A stretch of 18,071 nucleotides of DNA from Chloroflexia bacterium (GTDB taxonomy: Bacteria > Chloroflexota > Chloroflexia > QHBQ01 > JADMIH01). The notes under the pieces are model-generated. The model was not told the origin of the DNA and searched no databases. It saw nothing but the letters and a program-made list of their open reading frames with translations. Each line of letters opens with the position of its first letter. Positions within the stretch are counted from its first letter, which is position 1. The translations under genes were made by a program, and so were the position numbers. The DNA lies in contig JAICKM010000040.1 of assembly GCA_025927935.1 (NCBI GenBank), positions 1 through 18,071 on the forward strand, written 5' to 3'. Positions 1-7,720 of the stretch are shown here, piece by piece.

Positions 1-60
1 CTCGAAGATGGGCCGGGTGCCGTAGAATTTGGCGACGTGATCGAGATTCAACAGTAACAT
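1..60 (-). CDS. ABC-F-like ATP-binding protein, N-terminus only (runs off left edge)
   Basis: The last 60 bases read on the minus strand from an ATG at 60 give an open frame of 20 codons ending LDHVAKFYGTRPIFE. This matches the opening beta-strand of ABC-F ATPases (Uup/EttA-type, ribosome-associated, soluble, with two ATPase domains), whose proteins often begin 'hhxhxxhxKxYGxrxhhx'. An AAAGGGA-type Shine-Dalgarno lies about 10 nt upstream, supporting this ATG. The rest of the gene, including Walker A, is outside the window, so a conventional transporter ATPase is possible. The absence of any N-terminal extension and the 'YG.R.IF' pattern favour ABC-F. The upstream region contains a terminator-like hairpin in the same orientation (155-184). 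Confidence 0.6.
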   Translation of the reverse strand, partial: MLLLNLDHVAKFYGTRPIFE

Positions 61-154
61 TGCGCTAGTTCCCTTTCCGGGAAACGGCTGGGACACAGCA
101 ACAGGCGGGGGTAATGTAGCACAGCACGCCGGGGAGCGTCAAGCTGGAGGCAAC

Positions 155-184
155 AAAAAACCGCGGGCCGTTGCTGGCCCCCGG
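155..184 (-). terminator. Intrinsic terminator hairpin, possible leader attenuator of the ABC-F gene
   Basis: On the minus strand the arms 184-176 and 169-161 form a 9-bp GC stem with one C/C mismatch and a 6-nt loop (170-175), followed directly by six T residues (160-155). This is a textbook factor-independent terminator. It lies 94 nt upstream of the ABC-F start and points the same way, and no minus-strand gene is visible between 185 and about 1150 that it could terminate. Attenuation in the ABC-F leader is therefore the simplest reading. Protection against stray antisense transcription is the alternative. Confidence 0.65.
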
Positions 185-214
185 CGTCTCCCCAACTCTA
201 ATTGTTGGTAGTTA

Positions 215-220
215 TGTCAA
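215..220 (-). promoter_or_regulatory. Possible -35 box (TTGACA) for the ABC-F gene
   Basis: A perfect TTGACA occurs on the minus strand at 220-215. No good -10 follows at 16-18 nt; the nearest is TAGAGT at 14 nt, which is too short. A transcript from here would begin just before the 184-155 hairpin. Weak call. Confidence 0.25.
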
Positions 221-309
221 CCGCCGACTGGGCACAGCTCTCCCGTGGCGGGCCGATCGAACGAATCTTTACCGATATAGGTGGAGCGTGGCATCAGACG
301 GAGTCCTTT

Positions 310-336
310 CAAGAGTCCCCCATCAGCGGGGGCTTG
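310..336. repeat. Hairpin of unknown function
   Basis: Inverted repeat: CAAG (310-313) pairs with CTTG (333-336) and CCCCC (317-321) with GGGGG (328-332), with loop ATCAGC and a 3-nt AGT bulge. GAG (301-303) and CTC (338-340) can extend the stem. No T-tract follows on either strand. Confidence 0.45.
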
Positions 337-546
337 GCTCATGATACCACACGGCCCGCCGCCGGATCAATCGGTCGAAAGACGTAGGCGAGCCGGGACA
401 TTGGCGCCCGCTGTGCCCGATTCGCTACGCGGCCTGGTAAAAACTGATGTCAGGGCCGGGTACGTCCGGCGCGGTCAAAAACGATCGCGTTCCGGTCAAC
501 GATGCGCTGTTTCACCCTCTAACTAGCGATTGCCGGCATTTGTGCC

Positions 547-552
547 TATACT
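547..552 (+). promoter_or_regulatory. Candidate -10 box (TATACT) for the small lipoprotein gene
   Basis: TATACT at 547-552 lies 50 bp before the ATG at 602. The TTGCCG at 530-535 is only 11 nt upstream, too close for a sigma-70-type -35, so the -35 is weak or absent. Confidence 0.3.
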
Positions 553-601
553 AGCAGTATCAAGCACATAGGACTCTGGACACTCAGCCAAGGAGATAGC
601 G

Positions 602-1120
602 ATGATACGACTGATTGGATGCGGGCTGGCGGGCCTGCTCCTTGTGGCGCTTGTTAGTTGCGGGAGTATTGCGCCCCAAGGAGTACCGGCTAATCCGGCC
701 ACTGCACCTTCGGCGACTCCGGATCACGCGGTGGCGTGGGCCATCGGTCAGGCCAAAGTCGCAGCCCGCCAGCTTCCATCACCCCCTCGGCAGAATCGAG
801 CTGTTGCAAGTAGCAGTGGTAGTGAGATCCAGATGTGGCCCGATACCATTGGCTCACGGGAGACCACCTACAGACGCTGCTCTGGAGCGGCCTCAGCGGT
901 CACGCCCGTCGGGGCCGGCCCCGACTACCTGGAGGGACAGATGACGCTGACCACGGCCGCTGAAGCGCATGGGGCCGACTGGGACGTTACCTTCCAGGTC
1001 GATTGGGAAAACTATCAGCACATGCCGCTCACGCATCACTGGCGCCTCCGTGTCCACCCAGATGGCAGTGCCCAGTTGCTGGAGGAGACCGGCGATCCGC
1101 TGCCCGAACTCCCCGTCTAA
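602..1120 (+). CDS. Small secreted lipoprotein of unknown function
   Basis: 172 residues. The N-terminus (MIRLIGCGLAGLLLVALVSCG) is a type II signal peptide with lipobox LVSC and lipidated Cys at residue 20. The mature protein starts with a Pro/Ala/Thr linker to about residue 40. The rest has no motif I recognise; the C-terminal part is rich in Trp, His and acidic residues (WDVTFQVDWENY, HHWRLRVHPDG) and looks like a small beta-rich domain. The start is decided by an AAGGAG site at 590-595, six bases before the ATG. It is monocistronic and converges on the opp operon, with a shared hairpin at 1278-1307. Export and lipidation are well supported; the function is not known. Confidence 0.75.
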   Translation: MIRLIGCGLAGLLLVALVSCGSIAPQGVPANPATAPSATPDHAVAWAIGQAKVAARQLPSPPRQNRAVASSSGSEIQMWPDTIGSRETTYRRCSGAASAVTPVGAGPDYLEGQMTLTTAAEAHGADWDVTFQVDWENYQHMPLTHHWRLRVHPDGSAQLLEETGDPLPELPV

Positions 1121-1277
1121 AGACGGCACGAGTCGCGGTATTCCGATCATCAAAGTTGCCTACGACCCATCGGGATGTCCCTGCTCTGATAATCGCGAAC
1201 CCTGGGAAAAGGCAATAAGGCCGTGCGGGACAGCGCCTCATAGGCATTGAATAGAACTACTACACCTGAAAGAGAGC

Positions 1278-1307
1278 GGGCGGTCCGAACCGTGGTTCGG
1301 ACCGCCC
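1278..1307. terminator. Strong hairpin terminator between convergent lipoprotein gene and opp operon
   Basis: A perfect 14-bp inverted repeat (1278-1291 with 1294-1307) separated by GT forms a very stable hairpin. It begins 24 nt past the oppF stop on the minus strand and is followed on that strand by CGCTCTCTTTC, a weak pyrimidine tract. It can serve both convergent units but is better placed for the opp operon. Confidence 0.75.
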
Positions 1308-1330
1308 ATGATCTGCCAAAGGCTCGCCGA

Positions 1331-2407
1331 TTAGACGCGAATGCAGGCCGCCCAGTGGCCGGGGGCTTTCTCCTCGAAAGGCGGGTCGACCTCCGAGCAG
1401 GCGGCGATGGCGATGGGGCAGCGGGTGTGGAACCGGCAGCCCGACGGCGGGTTGATCGGGCTGGGCACGTCGCCTTGCAGGATGATGCGCTCACGCTTCG
1501 ATTCGGCGATGGGGTCGGGGATCGGCACAGCGGAGAGCAGCGCCTTCGTGTAGGGGTGCAGCGGGTTCTGGTACAGATCCTGGCGGTCGGCCAGTTCCAC
1601 GATCTTGCCCAGGTACATCACGGCCACGCGGTCGGAGATGTGGCGCACCACCGACAGGTCGTGGGCGATGAACAGGTAGGTCAGATTGAACTCGGCTTGC
1701 AGGTCTTCCATCAGGTTGATGACCTGGGCGCGGATCGACACGTCGAGGGCCGAGATCGGCTCGTCGGCGACGATGAACTTGGGGTTCACGGCCAGGGCGC
1801 GAGCGATACCGATGCGCTGGCGCTGGCCGCCGGAGAACTCGTGCGGGTAGCGGTTCACGTAGTAGGCGTTGAGGCCCACGACGCGCAATAGCTCCTGCAC
1901 CCGCTCCTGGCGGTCCTTGCCCTTCGCCATGCCGTGGACCTGCAACGGCTCGCCGATGATGGAGCCGACGGTCATGCGCGGGTTCAGCGAGGCATAGGGG
2001 TCCTGGAAAATCATCTGCATCTGGCGGCGCTGCTGGCGCAGCTGTTCGCCGCTCATCGTCGTCAGGTCTTTGCCCTCAAAGTAGACATGCCCGGCGCTGG
2101 GGCGGTAGAGTTGCAGGATGGCGCGGCCCGTGGTCGACTTGCCGCAGCCCGACTCGCCCACCAGGCCCAGCGTTTCGCCGCGCTTCACCGTGAAGTCCAG
2201 CCCGTCCACGGCGCGCACTTTGCCGACCTCGCGCTGCAGGATGATGCCGTCCGTGATCGGGAAGTGCATCTTCAGGCCCTCGACGCGCAGGATCGTATCG
2301 GCCCCTGGGCCGGTGCCGTTGGTAGAGGGGGCGCCCGCCGCGGTGCTTTGCGCGCTGCGCATCGTGCCGGTGGCGGCGCGGTCCGTCGTCGGTTCGTTAG
2401 CTGGCAT
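1331..2407 (-). CDS. oppF: Oligopeptide/dipeptide ABC transporter ATPase, OppF/DppF type
   Basis: 358-residue cytoplasmic ATPase, one of two that drive the Opp/Dpp-type importer. Residues 1-38 are a low-complexity Ala/Thr/Ser/Gly extension not typical of the family. The ATPase domain follows: Walker A GESGCGKS (84-91), Q-loop IFQDP (133-137), signature FSGGQRQR (191-198), Walker B FIVADE (211-216), H-loop His249. The C-terminal oligopeptide-transporter domain has [12 protein letters not shown] and four Cys (324, 330, 337, 355), the pattern shared by OppD/OppF; such clusters are reported to bind an Fe-S centre in some members. The ATG at 2407 overlaps the oppD stop by 11 nt, indicating translational coupling, with an AGAGG site upstream. 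Last gene of the operon. Substrate (peptide, nickel or glycoside) cannot be decided from the ATPase. Confidence 0.9.
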   Translation of the reverse strand: MPANEPTTDRAATGTMRSAQSTAAGAPSTNGTGPGADTILRVEGLKMHFPITDGIILQREVGKVRAVDGLDFTVKRGETLGLVGESGCGKSTTGRAILQLYRPSAGHVYFEGKDLTTMSGEQLRQQRRQMQMIFQDPYASLNPRMTVGSIIGEPLQVHGMAKGKDRQERVQELLRVVGLNAYYVNRYPHEFSGGQRQRIGIARALAVNPKFIVADEPISALDVSIRAQVINLMEDLQAEFNLTYLFIAHDLSVVRHISDRVAVMYLGKIVELADRQDLYQNPLHPYTKALLSAVPIPDPIAESKRERIILQGDVPSPINPPSGCRFHTRCPIAIAACSEVDPPFEEKAPGHWAACIRV

Positions 2408-3392
2408 TCGTCATCACCGCCTCTTTAATATCGGCCCAGCAGGCCGCGGTATGGGCGCCGTCAACCGGGCGCAACAGGGGCCGCTGCTCCAGGCAAACCG
2501 GCATATGGAAGCTGCAACGCGGGTAGAAGGGACAGCCCGGCGGCACGTTGACCAGGTCGGGCGGCAGACCGGGGATCGGCTCCAACCGCTCCTTGCGCGC
2601 TTCGTCCAGGCGCGGCACCGAGCGGATCAGACCCAGCGTGTAGGGGTGGCGCGGGTCGGCGTAGAGTTGTTCCACGCTGGCCTGCTCAACCAGGTGCCCG
2701 GCATACATAACTTGCACCCGGTCGCACATACCGGCCACGACACCGAGGTCGTGGGTGATCATCATCACCGCGGTGCCGAATTCGCGCTTCAGGCGCTTGA
2801 TCAGGTCCAGGATCTGGGCCTGGATGGTTACGTCGAGCGCGGTGGTCGGCTCGTCGGCGATCAGTAGCTTGGGGTTGCAGCTCAGGGCCATGGCAATCAT
2901 CACGCGCTGGCGCATCCCGCCGGAGAACTGGTGCGGATAGTCGTCGATGCGGTCAGCCGCCGAGGGAATGCCGACCAGCTTCAACAACTCGATGGTCCGC
3001 TTGCGGGCCGCCGCCCGATCCATATCCATATGGAGTTGCAGTGCTTCGCCGATCTGGCGGCTGATGGTCAGCACCGGGTTGAGCGAGGTCATCGGGTCCT
3101 GGAAAATCATGGCGATTTCCTTGCCCCGAATCTTGCGCATCTCGTTTTCCGGCATGCCGACCAGATCCTGGCCTTTAAACAGGACCTCGCCGCTGGTGAT
3201 CTTGCCGGGCGGTTGGGGGATCAGGCCCATAATGGAAAGAGCGGTCACGCTCTTCCCGGAACCACTCTCGCCCACGATCCCCAGAGTTTCTTCCTCATAA
3301 AGGTCGAAAGAGACCCCGTTGACGGCATTGACCACGCCGTCCTGGGTGAAGAACTGGGTTTTCAGATCTTTAACTTGCAGTAGCGCCGCCAT
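2397..3392 (-). CDS. oppD: Oligopeptide/dipeptide ABC transporter ATPase, OppD/DppD type
   Basis: 331-residue partner ATPase of OppF. Walker A GESGSGKS (41-48), Q-loop IFQDP (96-100), signature FSGGMRQR (156-163), Walker B LLIADE (176-181), H-loop His214. The C-terminal domain carries [10 protein letters not shown] and four Cys (287, 293, 300, 318). I start it at the ATG at 3392 ([10 protein letters not shown]), because a GGAGG site (3401-3397) lies just before it and the beta-strand LLQVKDL is the family's usual beginning. An in-frame ATG at 3467 would add 25 unconserved residues. It is 156 nt downstream of oppC, the longest gap inside the operon, and the gap contains a hairpin. Its last 11 bases contain the oppF start. 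Confidence 0.9.
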   Translation of the reverse strand: MAALLQVKDLKTQFFTQDGVVNAVNGVSFDLYEEETLGIVGESGSGKSVTALSIMGLIPQPPGKITSGEVLFKGQDLVGMPENEMRKIRGKEIAMIFQDPMTSLNPVLTISRQIGEALQLHMDMDRAAARKRTIELLKLVGIPSAADRIDDYPHQFSGGMRQRVMIAMALSCNPKLLIADEPTTALDVTIQAQILDLIKRLKREFGTAVMMITHDLGVVAGMCDRVQVMYAGHLVEQASVEQLYADPRHPYTLGLIRSVPRLDEARKERLEPIPGLPPDLVNVPPGCPFYPRCSFHMPVCLEQRPLLRPVDGAHTAACWADIKEAVMTNAS

Positions 3393-3435
3393 ACGGCCTC
3401 CATCTAGTATGAACTCACCGACGAGCCGGGACCCA

Positions 3436-3477
3436 GGGCCGGAGAGTAATCCAGGGGCCTCAGCCAAAGCCGGCCCC
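3436..3477 (-). repeat. Hairpin-forming sequence in the oppC-oppD gap
   Basis: Two alternative pairings are visible: GGGCCGG (3436-3442) with CCGGCCC (3470-3476), or GGGGCC (3454-3459) with GGCCCC (3472-3477). There is no T-tract. It lies inside the operon in the 156-nt gap before oppD and could be an mRNA processing or attenuation site. It sits inside the N-terminal extension of the longer oppD frame, which further favours the later start. Confidence 0.35.
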
Positions 3478-3548
3478 GGCCGTGCCTAATTATCTAGAAC
3501 GTAGGTCCGCGGCGCGTGATGCGCCCACTTGACCCGGAAAGCGCTTGT

Positions 3549-4487
3549 TTATCGACGGCTGCGCGGGTCCAGCGCATCGCGCAAGCCGTCGCCAAAGAAG
3601 TTAAAGGCAAAGAGCGTAAGCGAGAGCGCGATACTCGGAAACATAATCAGCCAGGGATCGGAGCGCAATTGGTCGCGCCCGCGCGCAATCATGGCGCCCC
3701 AACTGGGGATCGGAATGGGCACCCCGATGCCGATAAAGCTCAGGAAGGCTTCGATCAAGATGGCGAAAGGGATGCCGAAGGTCACGGCCACGATGATCGG
3801 CCCCAGGGCATTGGGCAATATCTGGGCGAACATGATCCGGCCCGGCTTCACGCCGATGGCCTGAGCGGCTTCCACATACTCTTTCTCTTTGAGCGACAGC
3901 ACCTGGCTGCGCACCAGGCGGGCCATGGGCGGCCAGAAGGTGAAACCAATGGCCGCGTAGATGTTGAATAAACTGGGACCCAGCGCGGCCAGGATGACCA
4001 CGGCGAACAGCACGGTGGGGAATGCGTACATGATGTCGGTGATGCGCATCAAGACCATATCGACGCCTTTGCCGTAGTAGCCGGCGATCAGCCCCATCGG
4101 GATGCCGATGCACAAGATGATGATCTGGCTGACCAGACCCACGGAGAGCGAAATCCGCGCGCCGTAAACCACCCGGCTGAACTCATCGCGGGACTGCTCG
4201 TCGGTGCCAAACAGGTACTGCGCTTTGCCGCCTGGGGCCCAGGCCGGCGGCAAATTAGGAACGACCTTCTTAGTCACGGGGTCGCGGACCGTCTTGTCAT
4301 AGGGATAGGGAGCAATCACCGGGGCTGCCAGCGCGACCGCGGCCAGCAGCAGGAGTACGATAGCCCCTCCTAGCGCCAGCTTGTTGCGGCGCAGGCGCGA
4401 CCAGGCATCGCTCCACAGGCTGCGAGCCTTACCCGGCCGCGCGAAATCAATCGCGGTATCGACATCAGAAGCATTTATCACAGCCAT
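3549..4487 (-). CDS. oppC: Oligopeptide/dipeptide ABC transporter permease, OppC/DppC type
   Basis: 312 residues. A cytoplasmic N-terminus (about 1-37) with the RLRRNKLALGG motif precedes the first membrane helix (38-60), typical of OppC/DppC N-terminal domains. A periplasm-side segment with YLFGTDEQSRDEFSRVVYGARISL (91-114) is the conserved DppC stretch. Further helices lie around 113-137, 152-170, 174-190, 227-255 and 278-298. The EAA coupling loop is EYVEAAQAIGVKPGRIMFAQILPN (203-226). The end is family-typical (FNFFGDGLRDALDPR). It starts 4 nt after the oppB stop and is therefore translationally linked to it. Confidence 0.92.
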   Translation of the reverse strand: MAVINASDVDTAIDFARPGKARSLWSDAWSRLRRNKLALGGAIVLLLLAAVALAAPVIAPYPYDKTVRDPVTKKVVPNLPPAWAPGGKAQYLFGTDEQSRDEFSRVVYGARISLSVGLVSQIIILCIGIPMGLIAGYYGKGVDMVLMRITDIMYAFPTVLFAVVILAALGPSLFNIYAAIGFTFWPPMARLVRSQVLSLKEKEYVEAAQAIGVKPGRIMFAQILPNALGPIIVAVTFGIPFAILIEAFLSFIGIGVPIPIPSWGAMIARGRDQLRSDPWLIMFPSIALSLTLFAFNFFGDGLRDALDPRSRR

Positions 4488-4491
4488 CGTA

Positions 4492-5640
4492 TTAAGTCCT
4501 CGCTCCGCGGCCTAGCCGCACCCGCGGGTCAATCACGCCGTACATTAGATCCACGACCAGATTGATGATCATGACCAGAGCGGCATAGAAGAGCGTTGTT
4601 CCCATAATCATACCATAGTCCAGGGAATCCACGCTCTTGACAAAATACTGGCCGATGCCCGGCACGTTAAAGATCGTCTCGACGACCAGGCTCCCGGTGA
4701 CGAGGTCGCCAAGCTGGTCGCCCATGACGGTGACGACCGGCAGCAACGCATTGCGCAACGCGTGGCGCAGCAGCACAGCCCGCCCGGCGAGACCCTTGGA
4801 CCAGGCGGTCCGGATATAATCCTGGTTCAGGACCTCCAACATGCTGGCCCGCGTCAGGCGCATCAAGACCGCCATGGGGCGGATGGCAAGGACCAGCGCG
4901 GGGAACAGTAGATCGATGGGGTCGCCCCAGTGGGCGGTCGGCAGGAACGGAAGCCAGAGCACCGTCACCAGGATGAGCAAGGCGCCGAGCACGAAATTGG
5001 GGATGGAATAGCCGACCAGCGAGATGGCGCTGACCATGTAATCGACCCAGCTATTCTGACGAACCGCCGCAAAAATACCGAGCGGCACGCCGAGACACAC
5101 CAGGATCAGAAACGCGCAGAGGCCCAGCAGGAAGGAATTACCCGCGGCGCTCACGATGATATCAGTGACGGGCCGGCCCACCTGGCTGAACGAGGTACCC
5201 AGGTCAAGATGCACGACATTCCAAGCAAAGCGCAGAAACTGACCAGGCACGAATCCACTCATCTGCGCCTTCGTGACCGGACCTTCGAGAAACATCAAGA
5301 CCGACCAGAACAGGAACAGCCCGCCCGTGGTGACGAACAGGTTGCCGGGCAACTGCAAACTGACGCCGCGGCGGCGTAAAAAGATGCCGCCGGCAATTGC
5401 CAGGACGGCCAAAACCAGAACGGCAATCCGCCAGACTTCGGCGCCCGCGCCGCCAAAGTTGGGCCAGAGCGGTTCATCAAGGTGATAGGCCGCCATCAGG
5501 CGCGCCGTGATGTCGGGATTGCTGTGTTCAGAGGAAAAAGGGCCGCCTTTGGTCAGGTGCATCAGCGTGAAGGTAATCAGCGCGATACCCAGCAAAGACG
5601 GGATCATCGCCAACATACGCCGGATCACATATGCAACCAT
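4492..5640 (-). CDS. oppB: Oligopeptide/dipeptide ABC transporter permease, OppB/DppB type, with an extra two-helix insertion
   Basis: 382 residues, longer than the usual 300-340 for OppB/DppB. It opens normally (MVAYVIRRMLAMIPSLLGIALITF, first helix about 9-29) and the common 'YHLDEPLW' element is at 52-59. In relatives this is followed almost at once by the 'QYLRF...DLGTSF' element, here at 134-151. Between them (about 61-132) lies an extra segment with two hydrophobic stretches (70-87 and 101-118) joined by a short basic loop RRRG. The remainder is canonical: permease core helices, EAA loop YIRTAWSKGLAGRAVLLRHALRNALLP (275-301), and C-terminal DPRVRLGR. A GGAAG site lies 5 nt before the ATG. 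It follows oppA after a 100-nt gap holding a large hairpin. Confidence 0.9.
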   Translation of the reverse strand: MVAYVIRRMLAMIPSLLGIALITFTLMHLTKGGPFSSEHSNPDITARLMAAYHLDEPLWPNFGGAGAEVWRIAVLVLAVLAIAGGIFLRRRGVSLQLPGNLFVTTGGLFLFWSVLMFLEGPVTKAQMSGFVPGQFLRFAWNVVHLDLGTSFSQVGRPVTDIIVSAAGNSFLLGLCAFLILVCLGVPLGIFAAVRQNSWVDYMVSAISLVGYSIPNFVLGALLILVTVLWLPFLPTAHWGDPIDLLFPALVLAIRPMAVLMRLTRASMLEVLNQDYIRTAWSKGLAGRAVLLRHALRNALLPVVTVMGDQLGDLVTGSLVVETIFNVPGIGQYFVKSVDSLDYGMIMGTTLFYAALVMIINLVVDLMYGVIDPRVRLGRGART

Positions 5641-5660
5641 GGCTCTTCCAAATCTGTGTA

Positions 5661-5710
5661 ACTACGCGCCCCCGGCCAGGAGCAAACGTCCTGACCGTTG
5701 GGCGCGTAGT
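5661..5710 (-). promoter_or_regulatory. Large intercistronic stem-loop between oppA and oppB
   Basis: Perfect 11-bp outer arms (5661-5671 with 5700-5710) enclose an inner stem CAGGA/TCCTG (5677-5681 with 5689-5693, loop of 7), with a GG/CC pair between. No T-run follows on the minus strand. It starts 31 nt past the oppA stop and ends 20 nt before the oppB ATG. Such hairpins after binding-protein genes typically protect the upstream mRNA from 3' exonucleases, or partly terminate, so that more binding protein than permease is made. Confidence 0.7.
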
Positions 5711-5740
5711 GCGTATCAGCGCAACCGAAGGCGCGGCCGC

Positions 5741-7552
5741 TTACTGGGCGGGCTTCACCATCCGGAACGGATAGACGAACGAGTTGTTCGTGTTGTAGCC
5801 GGTCCACTTGGGGCTGACTTCCCAGTAGCGAGTCGCCTGGTACAGCGGCACCATCGGGGCGGCCTTCAACATGATCTCTTCGGCCTGCTGGTAGAGCTTC
5901 ATGCGCTCGTCCACCTTGGCCGGATCAGCCATGGTGTTGGCCTGTTCGACCAGCTTGTCAAAGTTGGGGTCGCTGAACCCGGGGTCGTTGCCGGTACCGG
6001 GGCCGACGCCCTGGATCTGCTTGGAGTCGAACAGGGCATAGAGCCAGTCCTGCGGATCCGGGTAGTCATGGCCCCAGGAGCCATAGAACATGTCATACTG
6101 GTGGGCCTGGCGCGCCGTCAGCATGTCCGCCCAGGCCACGCCCTGCACCTTGATGTTGAGGCCCAGGTTCTCCTTGAGCTGTGCCTGGATCTGCTCGGCG
6201 ACGCGCTGCTCGACATCGCGCTCACGATAGGTGTAGGTCAGGTTTTCCAGCCCCTGGCCGTTCGCGTGGCCCGATTCGGCCAGCAGTTGCTTGGCCTTGT
6301 CAGGATCAAACGGATAAGCATCGAAGGCATGGTAACCCGGCTCGCCCTCCGGCAGCAGGGTCGTCACCGGCTGCCCGGCTCCGGCCAGCGCCAGCTTGAC
6401 CAACTGATCGCGGTCGATGGCCATGGAGATGGCCTGGCGCAGTTTGAGGGCCTTGTCGTCGTTCTGTGGCGAGAACGGGCCGTGCAGCAGGTTCAAGCCA
6501 ATCCAGACGGTGCGGGCCTGGCCGACGCTGTGCAACTGGCTCTTAAGGGTCGGGTCCGATTGGATGCGGACCAGGTCATCGGGGCTGGGGCCGTCGAGGG
6601 CGGCCAGCGTACCCTTTTCAAACTGGCTCTGCGCCGTGGCCGTGTCCTTGATGATCGGGATGAAGACATCGACCGTGGCCTGCGGCCCCCAGTAGTTGGG
6701 GTTGCGGACGAGGGTGATCGACTGGTCGTGCTTCCACTCCTTGAGCATGTAAGCACCGGTACCGACACCCGGCTTGGTGATCCAGGCGTCGGGATTGTCC
6801 GAACTCGCCGGGACCACTTTCTGGTTCACAATATAGTAGGTCCAGACCGTCAGCTCCGACAGGAAGTAGGCGCTGGGCTGGGTCAGGGTGATCTTGACGG
6901 TCTGCGGGTCCGGGGTCTCGATCCCCGTGGCCTCGGTCACTTTCGCCTTGGTCGTATCGGTCGAAACCGCCGAGGCTTCCACTTCCTTAGCGCCCTTGAT
7001 GTCGTCCATGACGAACAGGTACGGCGCCTTGGGGTTGTTCAGCGCGCGGTTCCAGGAATACTTCACATCGGCGGAGGTAACGGGGTCGCCGTTGGAGAAC
7101 TTCGCGTCCTTACGGATCTTGAAGGTATACGTGGTGGCGTCAGGGCTAACTTCCGGCAGGCTCTCGGCGAGGGCCGGCTGGATCTTCTGCGTCTCGGGAT
7201 TGAACTCGACCAGGCTATCATAGACGTTCTGGCCGATATCGATGGACAGGTTCTCCTGCATCAGCGCCGGGTCGAACGTCTCAGGCTCGGCATAAGCGCG
7301 CCACGAGAACATATCGCTACTGGGCGTGGTCGCCCCGCCCGTGGCCGGTGTATCGGTCGCTGCCGCGGCCGGGGCCGTCGTGTTGGTGGCCTGCGCGCCG
7401 GCGGGCGTATCCGCCGCGGCCGGGGCCGTCGTGTTGGTGGCCGACGCCGCCGGCACTGCCGTGCTGGTCGGGGTCTCCCCGCCGCACGCGGCCAGGAGCA
7501 TGCTCAGCACCATGAGCAGTGTAGCGAGGCCCATAATCCTCTTCGAAGCCAT
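5741..7552 (-). CDS. oppA: Peptide-type ABC transporter substrate-binding lipoprotein, OppA/DppA family (SBP_bac_5)
   Basis: 603 residues. The lipoprotein signal is MASKRIMGLATLLMVLSMLLAAC with lipobox LAAC and lipidated Cys23. A Thr/Ala/Pro linker (25-80) contains the unit ATNTTAPAAA twice. The binding domain then begins (PETFDPALMQE...), with the hallmarks of family-5 binding proteins: 'YTFKIRKDAKFSNGDPVTSADVKYSW', 'GTGAYMLKEW', 'LVRNPNYWG', 'LRQAISMAIDRDQLV', and the C-terminal 'MVPLYQATRYW'. It captures peptides or similar solutes outside the membrane and passes them to OppBC. I start it at 7552, since AAGGAGG (7564-7558) lies 5 nt upstream; in-frame ATGs at 7567 and 7735 lack this. First gene of the operon, about 160 nt after the predicted transcription start. 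The ligand cannot be fixed from sequence alone. Confidence 0.92.
   Translation of the reverse strand: MASKRIMGLATLLMVLSMLLAACGGETPTSTAVPAASATNTTAPAAADTPAGAQATNTTAPAAAATDTPATGGATTPSSDMFSWRAYAEPETFDPALMQENLSIDIGQNVYDSLVEFNPETQKIQPALAESLPEVSPDATTYTFKIRKDAKFSNGDPVTSADVKYSWNRALNNPKAPYLFVMDDIKGAKEVEASAVSTDTTKAKVTEATGIETPDPQTVKITLTQPSAYFLSELTVWTYYIVNQKVVPASSDNPDAWITKPGVGTGAYMLKEWKHDQSITLVRNPNYWGPQATVDVFIPIIKDTATAQSQFEKGTLAALDGPSPDDLVRIQSDPTLKSQLHSVGQARTVWIGLNLLHGPFSPQNDDKALKLRQAISMAIDRDQLVKLALAGAGQPVTTLLPEGEPGYHAFDAYPFDPDKAKQLLAESGHANGQGLENLTYTYRERDVEQRVAEQIQAQLKENLGLNIKVQGVAWADMLTARQAHQYDMFYGSWGHDYPDPQDWLYALFDSKQIQGVGPGTGNDPGFSDPNFDKLVEQANTMADPAKVDERMKLYQQAEEIMLKAAPMVPLYQATRYWEVSPKWTGYNTNNSFVYPFRMVKPAQ
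7362..7442 (-). repeat. Pair of identical 30-bp repeats inside the oppA linker
   Basis: Positions 7362-7391 and 7413-7442 are identical, 51 bp apart, and encode the repeated ATNTTAPAAA unit in the flexible linker after the lipidated Cys. In-frame repeats like this can expand or contract by slippage or recombination. Confidence 0.8.
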
Positions 7553-7557
7553 TCTCT

Positions 7558-7564
7558 CCTCCTT
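7558..7564 (-). promoter_or_regulatory. Ribosome binding site AAGGAGG of oppA
   Basis: AAGGAGG on the minus strand, 5 nt before the ATG at 7552. It fixes the oppA start over longer in-frame alternatives. Confidence 0.85.
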
Positions 7565-7569
7565 CATGC

Positions 7570-7586
7570 CGGTGTATTCTACACCG
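7570..7586 (-). promoter_or_regulatory. Small hairpin just upstream of the oppA ribosome binding site
   Basis: Perfect 7-bp inverted repeat CGGTGTA (7570-7576) / TACACCG (7580-7586) with a 3-nt loop. It ends 5 nt before the Shine-Dalgarno in the mRNA and could keep the site open or stabilise the 5' end. Confidence 0.45.
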
Positions 7587-7720
7587 CACTGGTAAACCTG
7601 GGGCCGTCCACAGCCCGAGCGGACAGCAACACCCTCCCACCGGACCCGAACCAGGCGACCTGTATCTCGTGACGATCCATAAATCGCCTGCGGGCTGTTG
7701 CCATGCGGGGATGTTGTTGC

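Larger units (their letters stand above)
61..601. other. 541-bp intergenic region between the divergent ABC-F and lipoprotein genes
   Basis: I see no convincing gene here; short plus-strand frames at 202-387 and 281-526 have no ribosome site or recognisable sequence. The region holds the minus-strand terminator hairpin (155-184), a small CCAAC/GTTGG inverted repeat (192-209), a stronger hairpin at 310-336 (CAAG, 3-nt bulge, CCCCC, loop ATCAGC, GGGGG, CTTG), and a TATACT-like -10 at 547-552 before the lipoprotein gene. The 310-336 hairpin has no T-tract and no riboswitch consensus that I recognise. Confidence 0.6.

Noticed and set aside
270..345. Hammerhead-ribozyme-like or T-box-like motif
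   Set aside because: The minus strand has CTGATG, GAAA and GTC in order, but there is no stem II pairing between CTGATG and GAAA. The plus-strand GGTGGAGCG only loosely resembles the T-box GGTGGNACCGCG, and no aminoacyl-tRNA or amino-acid gene follows.
202..526. Two small plus-strand frames before the lipoprotein gene
   Set aside because: They overlap each other, have no ribosome site, and cover the non-coding hairpin at 310-336.
3393..3467. Longer oppD starting at 3467
   Set aside because: The extra 25 residues look nothing like the family, overlap an intercistronic hairpin, and a GGAGG site marks the ATG at 3392.
5507..7672. 721-residue plus-strand open frame antisense to oppA
   Set aside because: It lies opposite a clear OppA gene with lipobox, ribosome site and family motifs. 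Its composition (Arg, Gly, Val, Leu, His) is that of an antisense shadow in GC-rich DNA, and it has no ribosome site.
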